From Candidatus Accumulibacter vicinus (GTDB lineage Bacteria; Pseudomonadota; Gammaproteobacteria; Burkholderiales; Rhodocyclaceae): a stretch of 28,758 nucleotides of DNA. Each line of letters opens with the position of its first letter. Position 1 is the stretch's first letter. Of this stretch, positions 8,401 to 14,533 are shown in pieces. The stretch is from NCBI GenBank assembly GCA_002425405.1, contig DIME01000128.1, positions 876 through 29,633 of the forward strand, in the 5' to 3' direction. The notes below the pieces were generated by a model, which saw nothing but the letters and a program-made list of their open reading frames with translations, ran no database searches and was not told the origin of the DNA. The position numbers and the translations under genes were made by a program.

Positions 8401-8805
8401 CTCGGCGATCACGTCGTTGCGTGACACCGTTCGCGGGGGAAAGAACAACTGGGCAAATTCCACCGCCAGCGCCAGTGCAAAGCAGAACAGCGCCGTGCCG
8501 ACGATCAGGGGGAAGCGCGCCCGCAGACCCTTGTTCCAGCCAAACAGGGCCACGCTAAGAAAGCCTACGGGAACATAGAGCACGCCATTGGCGATCCAGT
8601 CGGCCCGGCTCTCGACGCCGAGTTGCAACATGCGTAACTGCTTGAAGGTCGCCCAGGCCTGATCAAACGGCAGCAGACGGAAATCCAGTGGCACCAGGCT
8701 GCCATAGACGACGAAGGCGACATACGCGAGCCAGAGCAGGACGCGCTGGGTCAGCGCCACGTCAGGGCCGGCGACTGGACGATCAGCAGATTCAACGCGG
8801 GACAT
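5482..8805 (-). CDS. Giant membrane protein: three VanZ-like units fused to an O-antigen-ligase-like half
   Basis: An 1107-residue polytopic membrane protein. The first 435 residues contain three diverged VanZ-like units. Each has a membrane pair followed by a Glu-x-x-Gln-type motif and a second conserved block: VEFAQLFFPP (115-124), IETAQFFIF (265-273) and IESSKLFLAHHP (405-416). A linker (about 440-470) leads to a hydrophobic region with roughly ten membrane helices (475-820). That region carries TGPFSQMHTGGADIETYLT and FSRAGYAGFALALI, typical of the Wzy_C/O-antigen ligase family. A periplasmic beta-rich segment follows (about 880-1020; DNVRLLAADGTRISHNGDFEQGLDRW resembles a carbohydrate-binding fold), then terminal helices. 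The likely role is polymerisation or attachment of a surface polysaccharide, perhaps the one PEP-CTERM proteins associate with. No good ribosome site precedes ATG 8805, so the start is less sure. Confidence 0.8.
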   Translation of the reverse strand: MSRVESADRPVAGPDVALTQRVLLWLAYVAFVVYGSLVPLDFRLLPFDQAWATFKQLRMLQLGVESRADWIANGVLYVPVGFLSVALFGWNKGLRARFPLIVGTALFCFALALAVEFAQLFFPPRTVSRNDVIAEAIGSVVGIALAFHWSAWFRKVLAALTGNLGQLASRALQAYAVAYLLFSLFPFDFLLSKAELAAKVQSDAWGWLFAEQGTGRGPVILMAKLTAEMLAVLPLGLMLGRWNLARERSATRHAVLYGIVLGLAIETAQFFIFSGSSQGASLLTRAIGMYGGARLWQDRISLHDLHLQPRSRKLALPLGLLYLLALVAVNGWFDHAWHGAAVASRTLAEARFLPFYYHYYTTEHAALISLVSVALMYAPIGVLAWLRWWSPAMALWVATLAATGIESSKLFLAHHPDPTNLLIGAIAAWSVTKLLQGLEQASAGTRQAGLTVVARPGKRASADSAGRDSRRTCLALTTILAVAAWIVIDFPFYPGLLALLLLCYAALLWFQPGLLWAAIPAAIPLLDLAPWSGRYYLDEFDFLVIVSLAVGYARIRPAPKGSCRDVPGLAVACLLALTFTVSTLYAVLPMALPDINSFSSYYSPFNALRIARGALWALLLFALMHRFTAAGHDVRPVFAAGMGVGLAGTIAVVIWERMLFPGLFNFTDTYRVTGPFSQMHTGGADIETYLTAALPFALLPMVQARPLAARLASGLLLLGASYAIMVTFSRAGYAGFALALIIACLLILPWRWLNAARNTARGPAPTPMPGEPAFAPDSRRSRVYRWAAAGLLLALAAAVAVPIYSGAFAQQRISAIGQDLAARRAHWADTLAMRDQGLITALLGMGIGRFPETHYWRSSEPKATSYRLESERGNTFLRLGTGNPLYMEQFILIAAGEEYLLQLGVRGPQAGKGVSVSLCEKLLLTSGRCVFKTADLAEGDGQWQSQQWHLSSGELGSGGWLARRPVKLSLANASQGRVDVDNVRLLAADGTRISHNGDFEQGLDRWFFSVDQDLPWHVWSMPVAILFDQGWLGLVAMAALIGLGMTRTARRALTGDAWAGAVLAALSGVLVITLLDTVIDAPRFLLLLLLLTWTGWAGGSRADRGAP

Positions 8806-8912
8806 GGGGAGGACTCTATCACAAGATCTGGCGACTTCCTGAACCGCCCTTGCCCACCGACTGCCTCAGAGGGAACCCGGCTGGCGTTGAACAGATTTAC
8901 CGTGGCAAAGCG

Positions 8913-8941
8913 TTGGCGGGAGGGCGACAATCGGATAGAAT
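8913..8941 (+). promoter_or_regulatory. Sigma70-type promoter of the lipid operon, near-leaderless
   Basis: TTGGCG (8913-8918) and TAGAAT (8936-8941) are separated by exactly 17 bases. Transcription would begin near 8948, only about three bases before the ATG at 8951. No Shine-Dalgarno sequence is present, and an in-frame TAG (8936-8938) rules out an upstream start. The 145-base gap to the divergent VanZ/ligase gene holds no other obvious signal. Confidence 0.6.
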
Positions 8942-8950
8942 CGGACAATT

Positions 8951-9190
8951 ATGGACTCCCTTTCAGTGATACGCGAATTCCTGCAAGAACGACTCGGTGT
9001 CGAAGCGGAGAAGATCACTCCGGATGCGCTTCTGGACGACCTGGGGGTCGATTCGTTCATGGTTCTCGAACTGATGTTCGAATTCGAGGAACGCTTCGGC
9101 ATCACCCTGGCAAGAGATCTGAAGACTCCGCGAACCGTCAGCGAAATGGCAGGCCTGATGGATCGGCTGCGCGGCGAACATCAGTCTTGA
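8951..9190 (+). CDS. Acyl carrier protein 1
   Basis: A 79-residue ACP. The four-helix pattern and the phosphopantetheine site L-G-V-D-S35-F are clear (LDDLGVDSFMVLELMFEFEERF). Ser35 should carry the prosthetic arm on which acyl chains are built. The protein is acidic and of normal ACP length. It opens the 12-gene operon and ends three bases before the ketosynthase. It is one of two ACPs flanking that ketosynthase, like the paired ACPs of aryl polyene and dialkylresorcinol clusters. The start seems leaderless, but family length and the upstream stop support it. Confidence 0.93.
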   Translation: MDSLSVIREFLQERLGVEAEKITPDALLDDLGVDSFMVLELMFEFEERFGITLARDLKTPRTVSEMAGLMDRLRGEHQS

Positions 9191-9193
9191 GTC

Positions 9194-10444
9194 ATGAGCC
9201 GGCGTCGCGTTGCCATCACAGGGTTGGGCCTGGTCAGCCCGTTTGGCGATAGTCTTGCGGACTTCTTCCAGCGCATTCTGAGCGGCGAATCGGCGGTTCG
9301 CCTCCTCCGTCTCGACGAGGTGCCGCGAGCATTGGCCATCCCTTTCGTCACCTGCCCCGGTTTTCAGGCCAGCGCGATACTTGGCAAGGCACTGGCGGGG
9401 ACGATGGACCGCTTCGCCCAGTTGGGGATGGCTGCCGCTTTCGCGGCCTGGGACGACGCCGGCCTCGACCGGCGGCAAAACGCCGAAAGCCGCGAGCGCT
9501 GGGGCGTCTCCTGGGGAACGGCTCTGGGCGGCACACTGGCCTACGAAAAGGGGTACAAGGAACTGTGGCAAAAGGGCCGCGAACGGATTTCGCCGCTCTC
9601 CGTCATTCTCGGCATGAATAACGCGGCCAATGCCCACATTTCGATCCAGCTTGGCCTGGGCGGCGTCAGCATGAGCCATACCGTCGCCTGTGCGTCTTCG
9701 AGCATCGCCATCGGCGAGGCTTTCCGACGGGTGCGCAGTGGTGAGGCGCCGATCATGCTCACCGGGGGTTCGGACGTGCCGCAGGCCTACGGCGTGGCGC
9801 GTGCCTGGGATGCCTTGCGCGTACTGGCCAGCGGTGACGAAAAGACGGCCCCCATCGCCTGCCGGCCTTTCAGTGAAGACCGGGACGGGCTCGTGCTCGG
9901 CGAGGGCGGTGCTGCGCTGGTGCTCGAGGACTGGGAGCATGCGCACAGGCGCGGGGCACGCATTCACGGTGAGCTCATCGGTTATGGCACCACTTGCGAC
10001 CATGCGCATCTGGTCCATCCGAAGGCCGACGGCCAGATCCGTGCGCTGCGCGCGGCGCTCGCCGATGCCGCCTTGAACCCGCAGGAAGTCGACTACATCA
10101 ATGCGCACGGAACGGCAACCATCGAAGGCGACCCGGTGGAAATCGAAGCGATCCGCACGGTCTTTGGCGACGGCGGGACGAGACCCGCGGTGAGCGGCAC
10201 GAAGTCGATGCACGGTCATCTGCTCGGCGCCGCAGGAGCCATCGAGGCCATCGTCACCATTCTCTCCCTGCGCGAGCAGGCCATTCCACCCACGGCTCAC
10301 CTCGATACGATCGATCCGGCATGTGCTGGCGTCGACCATGTCAGCGTCACCCGACGTGATCAGCCACTCAGTACGGCGCTTTCGAATTCCTTCGCATTCG
10401 GCGGCAGCAACGCGGTGCTCGCCTTTCGCGCCGCCACGCAATAA
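9194..10444 (+). CDS. Beta-ketoacyl-ACP synthase (FabF/KAS II-like)
   Basis: A 416-residue thiolase-fold condensing enzyme that performs decarboxylative Claisen elongation of ACP-bound chains. The N-terminus RRVAITGLGLVSPFG is typical. The nucleophile is Cys166 (HTVACASSS). The histidines are His305 (NAHGTATIEGDP) and His342 (GTKSMHGHLLGAAGA), so the Cys-His-His triad is complete. The Gly-rich end ALSNSFAFGGSNAVL is also present. Length is normal for FabF. Because the triad is intact it is an active ketosynthase and not a chain-length factor. It is the only ketosynthase in the operon, whereas APE loci normally carry several. It is not the housekeeping fabF locus, since fabD, fabG and acpP do not surround it. 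Confidence 0.92.
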   Translation: MSRRRVAITGLGLVSPFGDSLADFFQRILSGESAVRLLRLDEVPRALAIPFVTCPGFQASAILGKALAGTMDRFAQLGMAAAFAAWDDAGLDRRQNAESRERWGVSWGTALGGTLAYEKGYKELWQKGRERISPLSVILGMNNAANAHISIQLGLGGVSMSHTVACASSSIAIGEAFRRVRSGEAPIMLTGGSDVPQAYGVARAWDALRVLASGDEKTAPIACRPFSEDRDGLVLGEGGAALVLEDWEHAHRRGARIHGELIGYGTTCDHAHLVHPKADGQIRALRAALADAALNPQEVDYINAHGTATIEGDPVEIEAIRTVFGDGGTRPAVSGTKSMHGHLLGAAGAIEAIVTILSLREQAIPPTAHLDTIDPACAGVDHVSVTRRDQPLSTALSNSFAFGGSNAVLAFRAATQ

Positions 10445-10462
10445 CTCCACGGGAAAAACGTG

Positions 10463-10747
10463 ATGTCCCAAGAAACCAGCCCCCTCACAGCCGAAGCCCT
10501 CCTGGCGGAAGTCGCCGACCTGATCGTCTCGGCGCTCAATCTGGACCTCGATCCGGGGAACATCGAACCGGATGCGCCGCTGTTCGGAGAAGGACTCGGG
10601 CTGGATTCGATTGATGTCCTTGAGGTCGCGCTGGTCGTCTCGAAGCGCTATGGTTTTCAGTTGCGTTCGGATAACGACGACAACGTGCGCATCTTCTCGT
10701 CCTTGCGCACGCTGGCAGCGCACATTGCCAGCCAACGAACGAAATGA
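10463..10747 (+). CDS. Acyl carrier protein 2
   Basis: A 94-residue ACP with the phosphopantetheine motif G-L-D-S49-I (EGLGLDSIDVLEVALVV) and an acidic helix II. ATG 10463 is preferred over the adjacent GTG 10460. It differs from the first ACP in length and in the residue after the Ser (Ile, not Phe), so the two may load different partners, for example one for the ligase-supplied starter and one for elongation. The stop overlaps the next start (ATGA), showing translational coupling. Confidence 0.92.
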   Translation: MSQETSPLTAEALLAEVADLIVSALNLDLDPGNIEPDAPLFGEGLGLDSIDVLEVALVVSKRYGFQLRSDNDDNVRIFSSLRTLAAHIASQRTK

Positions 10748-11421
10748 CCGTGATCACCCCGGCCAACCTCCTGCGCGTGAGCGGCCTGACCGGGCTGTTG
10801 ATCGCCTGGACATGGCTCGCGCACGAAACTAGCGCCGGCGAAGGTGCTTCCGATCTGGCCATTGCCGTGGCCAGCGCGCCGATCGTGGCCGTTGTCGTCC
10901 TCCTGCTGTGGCGGGTGGACCCGCGGCAACGGTGGCTGTCGGCAACCGGCGGACTGGCTGCGACCCTCGTGCTCGCCTGGCAATGGCAGGCGCTACGGCA
11001 CAATGTTGCCCTCCTGTATTACCTCCAGCACGCGGGCACCAACCTGGCGCTTGGCCTGCTGTTCGGACGCAGCCTGATCGGCCAGGGCGAGCCGCTGGTC
11101 ACCCGCTTCGCCCGTCTGGCCCACCACGGCGTCGTTTCGGACGCCCAGCTGCGCTACACGCGGCAGGTGACCATCGCCTGGACGGCCTTTTTCGGGGTGA
11201 CTGCGAGCCTGTCGACCGCCCTCTTCCTGTTTGCATCGCCGACCGTCTGGTCGATCTTTGCCAATCTTCTGACCATGCCCCTCCTGGGCCTGATGTTTGC
11301 CGGCGAGTACCTGGTTCGCCATCGTGTCTTGCCACCGGCGGACCGTACCCGGATTGCCGATACCATCCGTGGCTACCGTGAGGCGGTACGCCAACCGGGA
11401 TCCCTGGCGAACGACCGATGA
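10744..11421 (+). CDS. COG4648-type inner-membrane protein
   Basis: A 225-residue membrane protein with about five or six hydrophobic segments (LTGLLIAWTWLAH, IAVASAPIVAVVVLLLW, TGGLAATLVLAW, NVALLYYLQHAGTNLALGLLFG, WTAFFGVTASLSTALFLF, LLTMPLLGLMFAGEYLV). The NVALLYYLQHAGTNLALG block and the QVTIAWTAFFG loop are characteristic of the uncharacterised membrane protein always found in aryl polyene-type clusters, between the ACPs and the AMP ligase. The same order is kept here, which is the main support. Its biochemical function is unknown. Start and stop overlap both neighbours by four bases. Confidence 0.8.
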   Translation: MTVITPANLLRVSGLTGLLIAWTWLAHETSAGEGASDLAIAVASAPIVAVVVLLLWRVDPRQRWLSATGGLAATLVLAWQWQALRHNVALLYYLQHAGTNLALGLLFGRSLIGQGEPLVTRFARLAHHGVVSDAQLRYTRQVTIAWTAFFGVTASLSTALFLFASPTVWSIFANLLTMPLLGLMFAGEYLVRHRVLPPADRTRIADTIRGYREAVRQPGSLANDR

Positions 11422-12773
11422 GCGCGGTGCCGCTGCTCGGGCACAGCAGCCTCGACGACATCCTTGCCTACCTGCCCGGCGGCCCGGCGACCGTGCGCGA
11501 CTTCCTGGCCAGCGTGTCGGCACTGGCCGCGATCCTGCCGACCAGCCAGTATTTCCTGAACCTCTGCCAGGATCGCTATCGCTTCAGCGTCGGGCTGGCG
11601 GCTGGCCTGCTGGGAGGGCGCACGAGCCTGCAGCCATCGTCCCAATCGGTCGAAACGCTACGCCAGATCCGGCGCCAGCATCCGGACGTCTTCTGCCTCT
11701 GCGACAGCGCTTTTGACAGTCTCGACCTGCCGCGCGTCGACTTCCCCGACCGACTGGCCGCTCCTCCCGAAGCCATCGCCGGAATCCCCGACATCCCCGC
11801 CGAACTGGTCGCGATCATGGCCTACACCTCGGGATCGACCGGCCTGCCGGTTGCACACGCCAAATCCTGGGGATCGCTCGTCCGCAACGCCCGCGCCGAG
11901 GCCAGCCGGCTCGGTCTGCTGCACGGACCTCGGCACACGATCGTCGGCACCGTGCCAGCACAGCACATGTACGGATTCGAATCGACGGTGCTGCTCGCCC
12001 TACACGGCCATTCGCCGTTCTGGTCGGGCAAGCCCTTCTATCCACAGGACATCGTTTGCGCGCTGCAGTCCGTACCGCCACCCAGACTCCTGGTCAGCAC
12101 GCCTTTTCATCTCGGCACGCTGCTTGCCGCCGATGTCGAACTACCGACCGTGGAGCAGCTGCTGTCGGCCACCGCCCCGCTCTCGCGGCAACTCGCCACG
12201 GCAGCGGAATCCCGTTTTGGCGCCCCGCTGCACGAGATCTACGGGTGTACGGAAAGCGGTCAGCTGGCCAGCCGGCGCCTGCTCGCGGACCCTGCCTGGC
12301 AGCCGCTCGACGGGGTCTGTCTGGAACGGGAGGGCGACCGGATCGTCGCCTTCGGCGGGCATATCGAAGGCCGTGTCGCCCTTGCCGACGAGATCGAGCT
12401 GTTGCCCGACGGGCGCTTCATGCTGCTCGGGCGCAACGCCGACCTGATCAGCATTGCCGGCAAGCGCAGCTCGCTGGCCTACCTCGACCACCAGATCACG
12501 GCCATCCCCGGCGTCGTCGATGGCGCTTTCTTCGAGCCCGACGCCGCTTCGCCGCACGGCATCACACGCCTGTGCGCGTTCGCCGTAGCACCGCAACTGA
12601 CCGGGCGACAAGTGCTCGCCCGGCTGCGGCAACGGGTCGACCCGGCCTTCCTGCCACGACCCCTGTTCCTGGTCGATGCACTGCCGCGCAACAGCACCGG
12701 CAAACTGCCGCGCGCCGACCTGCAGGCGCTGTACGAATCCTGCCGGACGACTTTCCGCGATGCGTCGCGCTGA
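11418..12773 (+). CDS. Acyl-AMP ligase / acyl-ACP synthetase (ANL family)
   Basis: A 451-residue adenylate-forming enzyme, predicted to activate a carboxylic acid with ATP and load it on an ACP. The P-loop-like motif is TSGSTG (137-142). Further core motifs are EIYGCTESG and LGRNADLISIAGKR (hinge and ribose-binding Asp), and a catalytic Lys near 429 (NSTGKLPRADLQ). It is shorter than typical acyl-CoA synthetases (500-550), matching the compact AMP ligases of APE clusters, where the enzyme primes synthesis. The substrate (4-hydroxybenzoate-like or fatty) cannot be told from sequence. No ammonia lyase supplying a cinnamate starter is nearby. Its 3' end overlaps the dehydratase start by 14 bases. 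Confidence 0.88.
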   Translation: MSAVPLLGHSSLDDILAYLPGGPATVRDFLASVSALAAILPTSQYFLNLCQDRYRFSVGLAAGLLGGRTSLQPSSQSVETLRQIRRQHPDVFCLCDSAFDSLDLPRVDFPDRLAAPPEAIAGIPDIPAELVAIMAYTSGSTGLPVAHAKSWGSLVRNARAEASRLGLLHGPRHTIVGTVPAQHMYGFESTVLLALHGHSPFWSGKPFYPQDIVCALQSVPPPRLLVSTPFHLGTLLAADVELPTVEQLLSATAPLSRQLATAAESRFGAPLHEIYGCTESGQLASRRLLADPAWQPLDGVCLEREGDRIVAFGGHIEGRVALADEIELLPDGRFMLLGRNADLISIAGKRSSLAYLDHQITAIPGVVDGAFFEPDAASPHGITRLCAFAVAPQLTGRQVLARLRQRVDPAFLPRPLFLVDALPRNSTGKLPRADLQALYESCRTTFRDASR

Positions 12774-13062
12774 TTTCGAATGGATCGTTGCCGCCGGACA
12801 CCCGGCCTTCTCCGGTCATTTCCCCGGCCGGCCGATCGTCCCCGGCGTCGTTCTGCTCGACCGCGCGCTGCACTTCGCCGAAACGTTGCTGGGCAGACCG
12901 GCCGTCGCCTGGGAGATCGCCCAGACCAAATTCTTCAGCCCCGTCGGCCCAGGCCAGGCGCTGACTTTCCAGTTGCATGAAAGACCGGACGCGAGCATCG
13001 CCTTCTCCGTCCTCGCCGACGGACGCGAAGTGGCTGCCGGCCACCTGAAACCGGGCCGATGA
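12760..13062 (+). CDS. FabA/FabZ-like (ApeI-like) hot-dog dehydratase
   Basis: A 100-residue hot-dog protein with the dehydratase signature HPAFSGHFPGRPIVPGVVLLD (residues 14-34), in which the HFPGxPxxPGV loop carries the catalytic His, and later QTKFFSPVGPGQALTF. It is shorter than FabZ (about 140), like the small APE dehydratase ApeI. It would remove water from 3-hydroxyacyl-ACP. That requires a ketoreductase, and none is encoded in this operon, so it must borrow FabG. ATG 12760 lies inside the ligase 3' end (14-base overlap); in-frame codons further upstream are inside the ligase and give no homologous residues. Confidence 0.88.
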   Translation: MRRADFEWIVAAGHPAFSGHFPGRPIVPGVVLLDRALHFAETLLGRPAVAWEIAQTKFFSPVGPGQALTFQLHERPDASIAFSVLADGREVAAGHLKPGR

Positions 13063-13970
13063 GCAGCGGACAGCACGCCGCCGCCTGGCTGCACCAGCGG
13101 GAGCGCAGCAATCTCGCGATCCTGCGGCTGATGGTCTGGATTTCCCTGACCTTCGGCCGGCGCGTTGGCCGCCTGGTGCTCTACGGGATCGTGCTGTATT
13201 TCCTGTTCTTTTCGCCACAGGCACGGCGCGCCAGTCGAAACTATCTTGGCCGATCACTCGGACGTTGGGCCGAGTGGTCTGACGGCTACCGCCACGTCCT
13301 CACCTTCGCGAGCACGATCCACGATCGGGTCTACCTGCTCAATGACCGCTTCGACCTGTTCGACATCGAGGTGCATGGCAGCAAAGCCCTGCATGCGGCG
13401 CTGGCGAGGCAGCCGGGCGCACTGCTGATCGGCGCCCATCTGGGCAGCTTCGAAGTTCTGCGCGCGGTCGCCCGCGGTCGCGCCGGCCTCAAGGTGGCGA
13501 TGCTGATGTACGAAAAGAATGCCCGCAAGATCAACGCCACGCTGGCAGCGATCAATCCGGCGGCGGGTCAGGACATCATCCCCCTCGGCCGCTTGGAATC
13601 GATGCTCGAAGCACGCGACAAGCTCGACAAGGGTTATCTGGTCGGCATGCTGGCCGACCGCGCGCTGGTCGACGAGGCCACCCAGGAACACGACTTCTTC
13701 GGCCAGCCGGCGGCCTTTCCGACCGGACCGTTCCGCATGGCAGCGATGCTGCGCCGGCCGGTGTTCTTCATGACCGGGCTGTATCTGGGCGGCAACCGCT
13801 ACCGCATCCACTTCGAAATGCTGGCCGATTTTTCGCAGGTGGCGGCGCCCGACAGAGAGGCGGCGATGCGCGCGGCGCAAGCCCGCTACGTCACCCGCCT
13901 CGAGCACTATTGCCGCCAGGCTCCCTACAACTGGTTCAACTTCTTCGACTTCTGGCGGAAGGCGCGGTGA
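13059..13970 (+). CDS. LpxL/LpxM-like lysophospholipid acyltransferase (COG4261-like)
   Basis: A 303-residue inner-membrane-associated acyltransferase. A membrane helix (VLYGIVLYFLFFS, 40-52) is followed by an LpxL-type catalytic domain with the H-x4-E motif at His127-Glu132 (IGAHLGSFEVLRA), the LADRALVDE and FPTGPFRMAAML substrate blocks, and the PYNWFNFFDFW ending typical of the APE-cluster acyltransferases. It would move an acyl chain from ACP to a lipid or sugar acceptor. Start and stop overlap both neighbours. It is distinct from housekeeping lpxL by the short N-terminus and cluster location. Confidence 0.88.
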   Translation: MSSGQHAAAWLHQRERSNLAILRLMVWISLTFGRRVGRLVLYGIVLYFLFFSPQARRASRNYLGRSLGRWAEWSDGYRHVLTFASTIHDRVYLLNDRFDLFDIEVHGSKALHAALARQPGALLIGAHLGSFEVLRAVARGRAGLKVAMLMYEKNARKINATLAAINPAAGQDIIPLGRLESMLEARDKLDKGYLVGMLADRALVDEATQEHDFFGQPAAFPTGPFRMAAMLRRPVFFMTGLYLGGNRYRIHFEMLADFSQVAAPDREAAMRAAQARYVTRLEHYCRQAPYNWFNFFDFWRKAR

Positions 13971-14533
13971 AGCGACTGCTCGCCGCCCTGTTGCTGACGG
14001 CGCTGACCCCCCCTGTGCTGGCCGCCTGGGATCTGGCGCAACTGATGGACGAGCTTGCCCGGACGCGCAGCGGCAAGGCGCGCTTCGTCGAGACCAAATA
14101 CCTCGCGCTGCTCGACCGGCCGGTCGTGGCGAGTGGCGAAATGCGCTTCACGACGCCCGACCGGCTAGAAAAGCGACAACTGACGCCGCGTCCGGAAACG
14201 CTGCTGCTCGACAAGGACCGGCTCACCATCGAGCGCGGCCAGCAGAAACTGAGCATCGATCTGACTGCCCAGCCGGAGGCCCGGGCCTTCGTCGACAGCA
14301 TCCGCGGGGCGCTCACCGGCAACCGCCAGGCGCTCGAAAGGAACTATGCGCTCCACCTTGCCGGCAACCGCGAGCGCTGGACACTCACCCTGCTGCCAAG
14401 CGACCAGGCAATTGCCGCCATCGTTCAGAAGATCAGTATCGCCGGCCAACGCAACCGCATCCACAGCATCGAGTATCTGCAGGCCGACGGTGACCGTGCG
14501 GTGATCAGCATCGAGCACCTCCCCGAGCAGTGA
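13967..14533 (+). CDS. LolA-like periplasmic lipid carrier
   Basis: A 188-residue exported protein with a Sec signal peptide (residues 1-19, MKRLLAALLLTALTPPVLA, no lipobox Cys). The body resembles LolA: LMDELARTRSGKARFVETKYLALLDRPVVASGEMRFTTPDRLEKRQL is the short beta-strand run of the half-barrel fold. In APE-type clusters such a protein is taken to receive the finished lipid at the periplasm and carry it to the outer membrane. It starts at GTG 13967, overlapping the acyltransferase stop (GTGA). The longer open frame from 13910 would remove the signal peptide from the N-terminus and is rejected. Confidence 0.85.
   Translation: MKRLLAALLLTALTPPVLAAWDLAQLMDELARTRSGKARFVETKYLALLDRPVVASGEMRFTTPDRLEKRQLTPRPETLLLDKDRLTIERGQQKLSIDLTAQPEARAFVDSIRGALTGNRQALERNYALHLAGNRERWTLTLLPSDQAIAAIVQKISIAGQRNRIHSIEYLQADGDRAVISIEHLPEQ

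Noticed and set aside
8963..10735. Open frame of 590 codons on the minus strand
   Set aside because: It is antisense to the first ACP, the ketosynthase and the second ACP, all of which show intact catalytic motifs on the plus strand.
12056..12964. Open frame of 302 codons on the plus strand
   Set aside because: It is a shifted, Arg-rich frame across the AMP ligase and dehydratase, both of which have clear motifs in their own frames.
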